A program made the translations under genes and the position numbers. This document shows positions 47,846 through 58,800 of a stretch of DNA of 64,000 nt, piece by piece (the stretch's first letter is position 1; every line of letters starts with the position of its first letter). The stretch is from Pteria penguin (Eukaryota; Mollusca; Bivalvia; Pterioida; Pteriidae). A model generated the notes under the pieces. That model did not search any database and was not told where the DNA came from. It saw nothing but the letters and a program-made list of their open reading frames with translations. The stretch is from contig CM068585.1 of assembly GCA_035048485.1 (NCBI GenBank), positions 18,036,501-18,100,500 of the forward strand, written 5' to 3'.

Positions 47846-49520
47846 GTTTAATGGTCTTTTTATATGGCGATATCGATGAAACGATATCATAATATGCTGC
47901 TGCTGTAAAGGGTATAATATTTTGTAACGTTACAGGACAAAGTGGTGGATCCAGTGCCCCATTTGCCGAGGTTAGGGGAGTTTAAGAGTGCATTTTGCCG
48001 ATATTTTACCAAAATATGCCCAATATATTTGAAAATGGCGAGTGCCCCTTCTGCTCCCCCGGACCCGATACTGGTGTATTGACTTTCAGATGAAACAGCA
48101 AAAAAATAAAAATCATTTTAATGAATTGATACTAAGGGAGAGGTGACAATTTATTAACAAAAAGGGATATAAGAGTGTTTAACCTGCATGGAAGGAGACA
48201 GAGCCCCCCGACGAGTGATTCTTAGGAACTGTGGAACTTCATCTCAAAGCCAGAACGCTGCAGTGCTTCAGGCGGACTCGATTCCTCTTACTATCGATCG
48301 ATTTGACCTTTAGATGTTTTATGAAATACATGCATATAGATAGAAAATTAGATTTGAGTTGTTGCTTATCTAATATGTTTTGATATTTACAGTATGCAAC
48401 GGACCCTTATTAAGCAGTGAGTGAATTCAGGTGACACATTCATTGTGATCTTGGTCTTCTGTGTAATAAGGCAAGACCTATCGACTTCATGTCAAATACA
48501 CGTGGAAAACGGATAGGGAGACTTGTGTTTCTCTATTGTATGTCATGCAGTTTTAAATAGCTCATCATAGCAACAAAGACAGATTCTAACAAATCCTGAA
48601 TTTCTTAAGTATAAGAAATACTTGTATTGCCACAAATAATGACAAGTACACAAGGAAGTACTTAATAATTTTCATCATATTATGTGACAAAAATCAATAC
48701 ATTGTTAGACTCTTGTGTATCAACATCTATATTAATATGACATATAACATTTACGTCATACTCACACACAAACACACATACCTAATCATCACCACCCACA
48801 CATACACCCCATTCACATGCACACATTCCCTATTACATACAAATCAACCATATTTCTATAAAGCTATAGACACTGAAATTTGTCTGACTATTTGTTTCTA
48901 GACAGAGATTTAGTGCTGCATGTTTTCTCCTTTCTTCATAATGTGATTTCTAACAGCCAGGAGCATGCAGACACACACACAGACAAACAAACACAGACAG
49001 ACAGACATAGACAATCAAACAACAGAATTCTTATAGAGAATAATGACTGTATAATTACTAGATAAAAATGGCAATAAACATGACATTACATAATTAAGAG
49101 CAAAAAGAACAAAGAGTTACAAGAACCGTCCCTTTTTATCTATTCTGACTAGACTAAACGTTCTATTATGCCATTGCGCTTTTATAAAATGTTAGAGCAT
49201 TCAAACATCGAGACAGGCCGGACATCGTATGTCATAACATTACGTGATGGCACCTTTGTGTAATAACGCATCTTCGTGAACACGCGCGTTTGAAAGATTG
49301 CATGATTACTAATTTTCATTCTAACAGCACTTTCACAAACGTTGATGAAATGTTCTTAAATGGGCAACTAGTGTCAAGCATGTAAAAAAGAATGCACGTT
49401 TATTGTGTTGTCAAAGGGCACACGTTTATGACATTATTACCATATGTTAATTTTAGAATTTTCAAGCTAGGCATTGTAATGAGCGGTATTAAAATTATGG
49501 TAAAAGCACGTAAAATACTA

Positions 49521-50042
49521 TAGACCTTTTCCCTTTAACACACCGTTCCACTTTTCAGCGTAGAAAGCGATGTTTAGCGGATTTTTGATTGTTAAACTTA
49601 TGACGTCATAATCAAATGTCGGACTTGTCCAACCTTGCATGACGTCATCATAGTCAGATTTTGCGCTAAAGTGCTTGACTTTTGACGAAAGTGGAACGGT
49701 GTACTGCGGAGCTGTAACATTGGACGGCAAAATCATAAACATTCCCTCCAAATCGATCAGAATGACGTCAAAATACATTATGACGTAATAGAATTGGAAC
49801 GAACGTTAATCAATATGCCGTCCAAAGTTACAGCTCCGCAGTTAAAGGAAAACTGTCTACAAACCCTTTCGACGTTACTGCGGGACTAACCAGCGGCATT
49901 TGGTTGGCAAAACATGATAACTCTTCCCGGAATATGACGTCCAAAACAATCAATTTTTCATTATGACGTAAAAAAAAAATACGGGAAAAGTTATCATTTG
50001 CCAACCAAAATGTTAGTCCCGCAGTAACGTCGAAGGGTCCAT
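49521..50042. mobile_element. Cluster of three foldbacks rich in TGACGTCA
   Basis: Hairpin 1: CACCGTTCCACTTT / AAGTGGAACGGTG (49542-49702). Hairpin 2: CTGCGGAGCTGTAAC / GTTACAGCTCCGCAG (49704-49842). Hairpin 3: CGACGTTACTGCGGGACTAA / its inverse (49870-50032). Outer arms (CCTTTAAC/GTTAAAGG) enclose hairpins 1 and 2. TGACGTCA occurs at 49601, 49640 and 49763, with near matches at 49781, 49935 and 49964. Confidence 0.75.
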
Positions 50043-50088
50043 AGTGCTTATTCTGTGCATGATTTACACACGTAGCACTTGCCCTTAT

Positions 50089-50193
50089 GTAAAACTGTCG
50101 GAGTAAAAAGTGTCGGAGTTAAAACTGTCGTAGTAAAATGTGTCGGAGTAAAAAGTGTCGGAGTAAAAAGTGTCGGAAGTAAAAAGTGTCTGA
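50089..50193. repeat. 15-bp tandem array, right, inverted
   Basis: About seven units of GTCGGAGTAAAAAGT, the reverse complement of the left array at 47.7 kb. Confidence 0.9.
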
Positions 50194-50379
50194 GCACTTG
50201 GACGCCCCCATACTCAGCAAAAAAGATGACATTATTTGTTTTTCGTGCTGGTAAAGAACAGATTATTTAGTTCAAGATTTTCGAGGCCAGAAAAATTACT
50301 TCCAAAATCTGCCACCACCTCCCTCTGAATCAAATGATTGTCCCTGTAAAAAACGATCAAAATCAAAGTGAGGGCAAAA

Positions 50380-50448
50380 TGCATAGATTGATTGTTTGAT
50401 TTTTGTTTAACGTCACACTACGAATATTTCACGTATATGGTGACGGCC
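50380..50448 (+). repeat. SINE family B fragment
   Basis: AGATTGATTGTTTGATTTTT, GTTTAACGTCACACTACGAA, TATTTCACGTATATGGTG. Confidence 0.55.
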
Positions 50449-51414
50449 CAAATGCATAGAAAATGACTTTGAAATGGAATACAAAGTAATAAAATTTCAC
50501 AATATCACATACCAAATCTCCGAGACTCATTCACTAGAAAAGAATACCCAGATCATAGAAAAAATAATGAAACTAGTACATTGTAGGAAGAAACTGATAT
50601 GGTGGTGTTGTCAGCTTCAAGAAGTTTTGTGTCATAGTCAGAAGTACAAACCTTTATATGACAGCTCTACATTTATTGTTTTGTTGACCTTATTCTATGT
50701 ATGAAGCTTTATTATCTCTTCCCAAAAGCATTGCAAAAAAAAAAAAGGGGGAAATAGTAGATACCATCATACCGTTCATGTGTGGGTGCGCGTCTGTAAG
50801 AAAACATAATTGTAGACATTCTAGAAGTCACATTTTTGGTCCTATTGGGTTCACACATCACATATACCTTTAGTATTAGGAGAGGGAGATCCTATTGATT
50901 TTGGGGCCAAAAGATTAAAAATTAAGTTCACTAGATTTCATCATAGAAAAATGTTGTAGACACTCTAGAAGCCGCAATTTCAGTCCTAATGGGTTCATAC
51001 TTCATATATAGCTTTAGTATAATGAAAGATCCCTATCGATTTTGGGAACAAAATGTAAAAGGTAAATCTAGTACCATGGATTATGCTGAGCAAGGGGATG
51101 CCACACTTGAAATTTCCCTTGTTGAATTATCATTATGTCCATTTATTTACACTGCTTTTACAAAAAGTGTGTTGGTAGGGCTATAAATTAATAAACTGCA
51201 TCATTTGATTAAGTTTTCGATTGTCCAATACAGTCTTAAGTCTGTATTGTGCTTTTAATTTTGTACAACTCTATTTTTGTTGTTCTTAACATATTCCCTT
51301 TTTGTTATGTCTAGAATTCTGTAGAGTCAGGTATCTAACCTTCACTTACGAAATAAAGTTAAATTCTAAACAGCTTTATCTATCTATCCAATAAAGCATA
51401 ATAATAATGATAAT

Positions 51415-51640
51415 TAAAAAAACCCCACTAGAACTGTCCTAATGGGACAAATTCCTCCCGTGGTAACAAAATTCAAAGTAGGGCAAACACCAAAGTAAAG
51501 GTAACAAGGTAAAACATTTTGGTACCAACAGACAGGTCTTGCCATAAGGAATACACATGTGTAGTATGAAGGCCCCATCTCTTTTGGTTCAAAAGTTATG
51601 GTTGATGTACAAGTTTTCCAAAAGTAACTCAAGTAATTCA
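51415..51640. repeat. AGGTCA-family repeat
   Basis: CCCCACTAGAACTGTCCTAA, 'gacaggtcttgccataagga', 'atacacatgtgtagtatgaa', 'ggttcaaaagttatgg'. Resembles the block at 33.3 kb. Confidence 0.65.
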
Positions 51641-51649
51641 AAGAAACCA

Positions 51650-52532
51650 AATTAAAGCAACACTGTCAACTAAAGGATCAAAATTACACTTTTCTGCATT
51701 GAAATCACCAAGTCAAAAAATGTTGTAAAAACCTAAATTTTGATTTAAGAATGGAACCAAATACAACAACACTTCTATACACATCTCTCTAGATCAATCT
51801 TTTGCATTCTATGCAGCTGGTCCAAAGAAGAAGTTTGTCAAAAGAGGGTACCATCTGTGACTTACTTTTGCTCCTGATGGTGACACCAGTTGACAGATCT
51901 GGATGAAAAACAACACTTGTTGGGGACCATGAATATTTCATTCCTACCTGGTTTCGTCAAAATCCTTCCAGTGGTTCTGCAGCAGAATTTGAAAGTTTGG
52001 AAAAATTTCCCCTCTTTTTTTGGCAGTGTTAAAAAATCATGAAAAATCCAAAAATTGACATATTGACAAAACTTTTTCACAGTAACATTCTTTACAATAG
52101 TTATGATAAAAAGAAACCAAATCAAAGCATCATTGTCACCTACAAGAGAAAAAATGCACTTTTCTGCATTGAAATCTTTAAGTCCTCAAAAATGTTGAAA
52201 CAATGTCTAAAATTTGATTTAAGAATAAAACCAAAAACAACAATTCTTCACATCCCTCTAGATCATTCCTTTGCATTCAGTTTGTCTCTGTAAGCAGCCT
52301 GTTTGAAGAAGTTGGTCAAAGGAAGGCACCCTCTGTGACCTACTTTTGTCTGTGGTGGCACTACCTGTTGATGGATCCAGACAAAAACCAACACTTCTAG
52401 GGGACCATGAGTACTTCATGCCTACAAAGTTTCATCAAATCCTTCCAGTGGTTCTGAAAAAGTCAAAAATGTGAAACAACGGACAACATGCTATGACAAT
52501 AGCTCACTTGAATCTTGGGCTGGGGTGAGATA
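51650..52532 (+). repeat. Two-unit repeat with terminal hairpin, copy C
   Basis: Markers AAGTTTGTCAAAAGAGGGTA (51831) and TTGGTCAAAGGAAGGCACCC (52312) are about 480 bp apart. The terminal hairpin at 52500-52532 is eroded (TAGCTCACTTGAATC..). Confidence 0.75.
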
Positions 52533-52597
52533 AAAAGAAAAGAAAAGATGTTTTACATCCATAACTTCATTAATTTTATCATTTTTCACAATACTTG

Positions 52598-52603
52598 TTT
52601 ATT
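52598..52603 (-). terminator. Candidate TELO2 polyadenylation signal
   Basis: AATAAA on the minus strand, about 55 bp past the TELO2 stop codon. Confidence 0.5.
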
Positions 52604-52656
52604 TACAGAACAAAATATCAAAATACAAGTATACATATATGTAAAGTACCTAGTCA

Positions 52657-55146
52657 TTAATATTGTAGTCCACCATTTACGGAATCCTTTGTATATTCCT
52701 GTTTTATGACATTTTCCATAATAACAAGGCACTGAATGGCTAATGATTTGGATTCTGCGTTACTGTCTTTTTCTACTACCTCTTCCAACCATTGTTTCAT
52801 TTCCAAAACTTCTGGCTGAAGATCAGAAAGCAAATAATGTCCAGGTACAGACAAGAATATCATAGATACAGCAAACAGAATGGCTTGTTTAACACTCTGG
52901 TCAAAGTGGAATCTCAAAACCCATAGAAACTCTAAAAGTCTTTTACCCATATCCTTAACTCCTTGTGTATTTATGGCAGAGTAAATCACCACTCCTAATG
53001 TATACAAAAGTCTTGCTAACACTAAGCTATCCTCTCCCATCAGGTCAAAACTGTTCTCCTTCCTGTCAAAGTTAACCATAAGAGGGTAGAAAAAGTGACC
53101 ACACACTGCACCGTATTTGTTAAGGACAGCAATAGGCCCTGACCTGCCTCCAGCCTTGCCAAATCTTCTTGTTTTCCTTTCAATTCGTTTTTGTATAACA
53201 TCTCTCCATCCCTCTTGTGAAGTTTTCTGAGTATTATAAACCTTCATTGATTGATTGTTGTGAGTGCTGTCCTTCGTTTCATTAGCAGGATTAGGTTGAG
53301 ACAATTCTTGAGCAGCTGCACCCAGCACTTCTAAGATATCTAATCTTTGGCGTAGATTATAATTCCTTTCATAAAACTCTTTAGTCAAGTATGGTGCCAC
53401 TTGTACAGGGGCAATTACTGTTAAGGCAACCAAAGTTTTGTATCTTAGGGAGGTGAATTGTGGTGTTGTGTATTTATCACTTAAATGGATCAAAATTTTA
53501 GCAAACTCCTCTGCAATTTCCTCTAATCCCTGAAGCTTTTTTCGGATTAATGGCTCTGCAGCATTAAGGCAAACCTCCAGTCTCTCTGGCTCATCAGAAC
53601 TGATCAATCCCTCCATACATTCTCGAATATATTTTGGAGGTTTAACTTTCATAACTTTTGTGTCTTCAGACATGTCATATGGAAGTAAGTCGTCATCACT
53701 GTCCAAGTCTGGGTCAACAATAGGTGCTTGTGTTTCCTTGTTAAGCAAAGGCTTTGTTTCCTTTAAAGTTTTATTTGGTCTAATATCAATAGACTCTACT
53801 TTATTTTTCATATTTTCCATTTCAGGATCTATTGGTGGTACAGACAATTTGAGTAAGTCTTTAATTTCATCATCTTTCTCCAAATCAAACTTGAGGCTTT
53901 CCTTTGCAGGACTTATAATCAATGTCAATTGTTCTGCAAGAGCCATCCCAAGTTTTCTTGTTCTGGGATCTGAATTTCCAAGATGATTCTGAACTCCAGG
54001 CATCAACAGGTGTAATAATTCTTCATTGTTTACATCTTGTATCAGTCCTGGAAGAAACCCCATGCCAATGAATAAAGCCTTTGTGATGTAGACATGTTGC
54101 TCTATTGATGTATGCCTTAAAGCACTACTATCTCCCCATACTGTGAGAAGCTCTTTAAAACTGTTCAAAAAAAGATGCTTCCTGGTATGACAAGAATACA
54201 AATAGCCTAGTATATTCTGAAGTTGTAAAATGTGTTGAGAATGTCTTAACAATAGCAGTTTTGTACAAATAAGATACTTTATTTTTTGATTTTTCAAAAC
54301 ACTGTTGCCAAGAAACTTTTCAACCCATCCAAACCATGGTAACTGCATCAACAGTTGTGCCAAAGTAGCCTCTAGAGATCTTTCTGGCACACCAGTGGTC
54401 ATTCTTTCACAAAGTCTGCACCAGATAAAATCAGTTTTCATCTCAGGAATCAAATATGGAAGTATAGAAGTCCAAAACAATTCAGAATAACCCATAATGC
54501 AAAGTTTTCCCACAAGAACACTGACAAATTCTACAGAAACATCTTCTTTCTCTTTCAATTTTTTGTGAAATTTTTTAAGAGTTTGATGAATATTTTCTAC
54601 CACCAAAGGAACATAATTCTTGGGAAAAAATATGTCACTCATTTCGGATTTGAGCTTGTTTGCCATTTTGTCTGGAAGTGAAGTAATGACATTGATGAGA
54701 TTATTCCATGAAAACTGCTGTTCCTCCATACTTTTTGGAGATGACTCATTCCAAATGATGGAAGCTATTCCGTCCGCACTTAAAATCTTCTCCAAGAGCG
54801 ATATGCACTTGCTTTGTTGTAAACCTGGTTTACATTCCTCAATACATAAAGTCAATACAGGAATTACAATTGCCGGGTCGCTACACAAGAACACATCCTC
54901 TATGACGTCAACATTTTCTTTTATACTGATACGTTCTACAGTGATAGTCTGCACTATTGTTTTAATTATTATCGGAAAGTATTCTTTGAATAGCGTGTCG
55001 TGTCTTTCGTTTCTATTTTTGACAAGATGTTGTAGTCTTTTTAAACAATTAGTAAATTCGAAACCTGAACTTTGGGTATTCTCATTGTTCAACACATCCT
55101 GAATATCTTTCAAATACACTCTCCACTCTGTTCGAGTTCGAAACAT
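52657..55146 (-). CDS. TELO2: Telomere length regulation protein TEL2 homologue, intronless
   Basis: HEAT-repeat scaffold of the TELO2-TTI1-TTI2 complex, which with R2TP and HSP90 assembles PI3K-like kinases such as ATM, ATR and mTOR. The frame is 829 residues, close to human TELO2 (837), with matching N- and C-terminal regions. Landmarks: LGMALAEQLT; the acidic DLDSDDDLLPYDMSED (Ser483), equivalent to the CK2 site that binds PIH1D1 in mammals; then the conserved domain (about 500-625) with PKYIRECMEGL, FYERNYNLRQRLDILEVLGA and AAQEL; then GHFFYPL and LLEFLWVLRFH near the end. The whole gene is one uninterrupted exon, whereas vertebrate TELO2 has many introns. It faces away from C2CD3, 751 bp apart. 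An intact frame argues for function. Confidence 0.97.
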   Translation of the reverse strand: MFRTRTEWRVYLKDIQDVLNNENTQSSGFEFTNCLKRLQHLVKNRNERHDTLFKEYFPIIIKTIVQTITVERISIKENVDVIEDVFLCSDPAIVIPVLTLCIEECKPGLQQSKCISLLEKILSADGIASIIWNESSPKSMEEQQFSWNNLINVITSLPDKMANKLKSEMSDIFFPKNYVPLVVENIHQTLKKFHKKLKEKEDVSVEFVSVLVGKLCIMGYSELFWTSILPYLIPEMKTDFIWCRLCERMTTGVPERSLEATLAQLLMQLPWFGWVEKFLGNSVLKNQKIKYLICTKLLLLRHSQHILQLQNILGYLYSCHTRKHLFLNSFKELLTVWGDSSALRHTSIEQHVYITKALFIGMGFLPGLIQDVNNEELLHLLMPGVQNHLGNSDPRTRKLGMALAEQLTLIISPAKESLKFDLEKDDEIKDLLKLSVPPIDPEMENMKNKVESIDIRPNKTLKETKPLLNKETQAPIVDPDLDSDDDLLPYDMSEDTKVMKVKPPKYIRECMEGLISSDEPERLEVCLNAAEPLIRKKLQGLEEIAEEFAKILIHLSDKYTTPQFTSLRYKTLVALTVIAPVQVAPYLTKEFYERNYNLRQRLDILEVLGAAAQELSQPNPANETKDSTHNNQSMKVYNTQKTSQEGWRDVIQKRIERKTRRFGKAGGRSGPIAVLNKYGAVCGHFFYPLMVNFDRKENSFDLMGEDSLVLARLLYTLGVVIYSAINTQGVKDMGKRLLEFLWVLRFHFDQSVKQAILFAVSMIFLSVPGHYLLSDLQPEVLEMKQWLEEVVEKDSNAESKSLAIQCLVIMENVIKQEYTKDSVNGGLQY

Positions 55147-55244
55147 GCTTCTACTTTCACTTTCATTGATTTGCTATTAATGTACATTTCGTATAATCAA
55201 CTGTTCATACTAAGTTGTATGGAAAGAATTTATACACAGATGGA

Positions 55245-55490
55245 TTAACGATTGACCACAGAATAATTGGGTGCAAGGTATAATTTATGAATAATCAGTG
55301 GATTAGTCAGGTTGTGGAACGGATTTCTGCTAACATTCCGTTTTACCTCCCGAAAACCGAATGGCGTATATTGAACAAAATCGTTTTGGTCATCATCGAG
55401 TTTGCTCTTTGTCCCGGACCCACCGGCAAAGGATGCAATAGAGCCGCCAATGAATGTTAATTTCAGAAACAGTAAATCTCTTATTTTCAT
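55245..55490 (-). CDS. Small hypothetical ORF upstream of TELO2
   Basis: An 81-codon frame, or 48 residues if a donor GAG|GTAAAA near 55342 is used. It begins MKIRDLLFLKLTFIGGSIAS, which resembles a signal or membrane anchor, then an acidic KLDDDQND stretch and YTPFGFRE. I do not recognise the family. It could be a small mitochondrial or secreted protein gene, an upstream exon of TELO2, or chance. Confidence 0.3.
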   Translation of the reverse strand: MKIRDLLFLKLTFIGGSIASFAGGSGTKSKLDDDQNDFVQYTPFGFREVKRNVSRNPFHNLTNPLIIHKLYLAPNYSVVNR

Positions 55491-55897
55491 CTTCTATTAT
55501 TTTTCTTTCAGTTAAAAGCCGACTAATTGTGCAAAAAGTACAATATTTGAAAATGAAATACTTGTATTCTATCCGTCCGTTTATTTTTGGATTGAATATT
55601 TTTTATGTTTACGCTATGTTTAAAATAGTCTCTAAAATATATTCTTATCTGTTCTTTTATAAATTACTTATTTGACTTTTAATATCAACCAACATATTGG
55701 TCAATTATATTTATGTATTTTAGGAAAGATTTATATCAATTGTTTAATATCATTATTATCTGGTTTTAGGTTAGAGATTAATTGTTTTGCAAGTTTGGAC
55801 GAAATGTTTGGATGGAAACAAGTAAATGGTGTATTGAGTGATACGATGTGATTTAAATATGATTTTCCCATCATGAATACGGATAACTATAAGCAAA
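55491..55897. promoter_or_regulatory. Presumptive divergent promoter
   Basis: Lies between the C2CD3 start on the plus strand and the minus-strand small ORF/TELO2. It is inferred only from gene arrangement; I see no convincing TATA box or initiator. Confidence 0.4.
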
Positions 55898-58800
55898 ATG
55901 GTCAAGAGAAAGTCGAAGACGCAAGTTCCAGCAAAAGGTAAAGGTACTGCATTGCATTTTATTCTCAATTCTTTTGCACCGTGTTTGTACTTGCTTTCAA
56001 AAGATGTGGCGGTAAACTCTAAAACGGATCTGTGCCGTTAATTTTGTAATTTGCTGGTCTGAATTATCTGGCATATAGAAATTAATTGACTAGGACTCAG
56101 TTTCCATTTGAATACCTTGTAATACAGGTTGCTAATCACTTTCTTGAGTTCATTTCATTTGTAAATTCAAGATCATTTCATACATATGCCGTAAATAGAA
56201 TACAGTAAAATCTGTCTTAGCGGCCACCTCTATTTAGAGGTCACCTGTCTATAAAGGTCACATTTTAAATTCCCAAAATCTATGTTTTCCTAAATAAAAG
56301 ACCTCTGTATAAAGGCCACCTGTCTATAAAGGCCACTTTTGACTCTTCCCTTAGCTGACCTTAATAGACAGGTTTGACTGTAATTTGATTTAGTGTCCTT
56401 GTCTCCATCATGTGCTCATGTGTATATATAGATTTATATGTATATGTATTTACCTCCCGAACTTGAAGATTTATTGCTGGTCTTTGCGATCTTTTACAAG
56501 TAAGGGCCCAACGGGATGTAAATCATACTATTCATTTTTTCCCAAGATCTATAAGGAAAATGGAACAGGCTTCTGGAGGGAGTTAATTTATAAGAAATCA
56601 ACAACCCTCAAGGATTTTAAGACTAGGCTGAACAACATACCCTGGTCCCAGCTGTCCACCGACCCTTAAACCACTACAGTCAAGGTGTACATAGTTTTAA
56701 TCTTTTAACTGGAGGAAGTATCCTGTTTTATCTGACTAGCGCTAGAGTTACATGTATATTACACTCCCGTAGGAGTCCAACTCTAATACCGGAAGGCGAA
56801 GAGGAAGAGGTGTAGGGGATACTTATTCCTCTTGAGGTCCTGGTTTCACCTCAGTTTACTTGGGATTTGCATTTGTCTTAATTATAATAAAATAATGATA
56901 TTGTACTTTTATTCCATGGACTTTGAGATGTGGTAAACCCTCCGGTACTTCTTTGTTGTTTACTTTACTGTTTTAATTTTACTGTTGTTAAATTAAAACT
57001 GCGTTAAGTATGCATGGTTGGGGATATGATATATAATACATTTGTAAGTTATATTTCAAAGTCATCATCCAAAACTTCTAATTCCTAATGTAATCAACAA
57101 GGCTTTTTAGGTTATAAATATAATTACTTCACTGGTACATTAGTGAAATGAGATTAAAATTCATGAGTTTACAGCAGAATCAAACTGTATTTAGAGATAA
57201 ATGAAATAATTTTCATCGAAGCAGAGACCCCAATACATTGAAATGGTAGTCCCTTTCTACCTACAGATGATCAGCCAATCCAGTGTCTCATTAATTGCCA
57301 TTATTTGACTTCAAAGAAATAAAAATGGAAGGAATAAATGTATCATACAAATGTAGATCTATTTGTCAGAACCAAACTCTGTCTCTTTGTCTGTGAAATG
57401 ACATCATCTTGGCATCTGCTGTTTTCAAAGTGCCATTTAAAACACTTTTACATTTTTATACGTCAGCATAAAGCGTGGGCGTACATGTGTCATGCTGTCA
57501 TCCGTCTTTCCCACCTTTTTTGTCTTCGCAGCGCCTCCTAAGTCCCCCTCAGCTAGATTCGTATCTGGAAGTGTATGTAATCAATGAGCTGATGTGGTAG
57601 TTTATCATTCATGTCCAAGGTAATTTATTGAAAACTGCTTCTTGAACATGTAATGATCAATTGATGTTTTCTTATTTATAGATCCAGCAAATAAAAAGGA
57701 AGATGTCAAAGTTCAGACAGGTCTACCACCACAAGTTGAAGGGCAGTTGCGATGTTTCTGTCGACTTGCTGTCAACCAGATCATGTGGTTGGTCCCAGTT
57801 GCCCCATCAGAGACCCACATTCGTGTCAAATGGTGGGGAGAGGTCGGAGAAGGTGCACTCTTCAGGTACATGCATAGAATAAAGACAATGTTAAATCAAA
57901 GTGTAAACAATGTTACAGACATCAAAGATACTTCTGAATACTGACATTTTAATTTACAAACAAATAATACAGTGCCCGCCACTTAATTGAATGTCGCATT
58001 ATTGAATATTTCGTTTTATTGAATAAGATCCTGAAATCCAAAACCATTTTCTATCAAATCTATTCAAAATCCGCCACTTATTACACTAGAATAAAGAAGC
58101 GACTTCGTTTATTTGAATAGCGCGATTATTCTACCAAGCATACCTTTGTTAAAACTTCAATGTATCACGCCCGAGGTCATGTTATTTACTACGGTGCAGG
58201 CGACCTATTTATTAGAGATAAAGGGTTTCACACCTGTCCAGGTAATCTCAAAAGAGATTACTGTCTAGGTAACAGTTGTTGACCGAATCACACGTTAATT
58301 GTCTAATAGGCCGCGGCGGTAGGAATGAAAGGATTAATTAATTACCAACTGCCGAAGCCATGTCGTACACAAGATCATCGGAAACATCGACAAGATGACG
58401 CTGTCAGCCAACGGCATTGCGTGAAGACTGACCCTACTAGATGCCGTCCACTTACTCCGTAAGGCCTGTCGCACCGTCAAGCCAACAACCATTGCCAACT
58501 GCTTCCGAAAGGTTGGCTTTGCCTCGTCAGACAACGACACAAGCGAAACTGACGATGTCCGGCCGCCAGAGGATGTTGATAGCTAGACGTTCGATACCTT
58601 CATCACAAACTATGGCAACCTGGAGAACTAAGCTGTCCGGACTGACGAGAAAATATTCGTGAATTTCGAATTACCGGCAGTATGAAGAAACGGCACGAGT
58701 TGCGCACGGCGAATGTACAGACGCAATGGCCACAATACGACGATTCCTCGAGGAAATCAAAGCGACGACTTCAGCCTGTTCTATCAGATGGAAAATTGAA

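Larger units (their letters stand above)
47649..50214. mobile_element. Putative 2.6-kb element with tandem-repeat inverted ends
   Basis: Left end: ACTCTGGGGGAAATCC.., then a run of 15-bp units (CTCCGACACTTTTAA) at 47674-47845. Right end: the same unit inverted (GTCGGAGTAAAAAGT) at 50089-50193, then GCCCCCATACTCAG. Between them lie simple CA-rich DNA (48.7-48.8 kb) and the foldback cluster at 49.5-50.0 kb. No transposase frame was found. The one-element interpretation is inference from symmetry. Confidence 0.5.

Noticed and set aside
47674..50193. Possible CRISPR-like arrays (15-bp units)
   Set aside because: Units are contiguous with no unique spacers, and the DNA is eukaryotic.
53660..55102. 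Plus-strand frames of 60-160 codons inside TELO2
   Set aside because: Antisense shadows of the TELO2 coding sequence.
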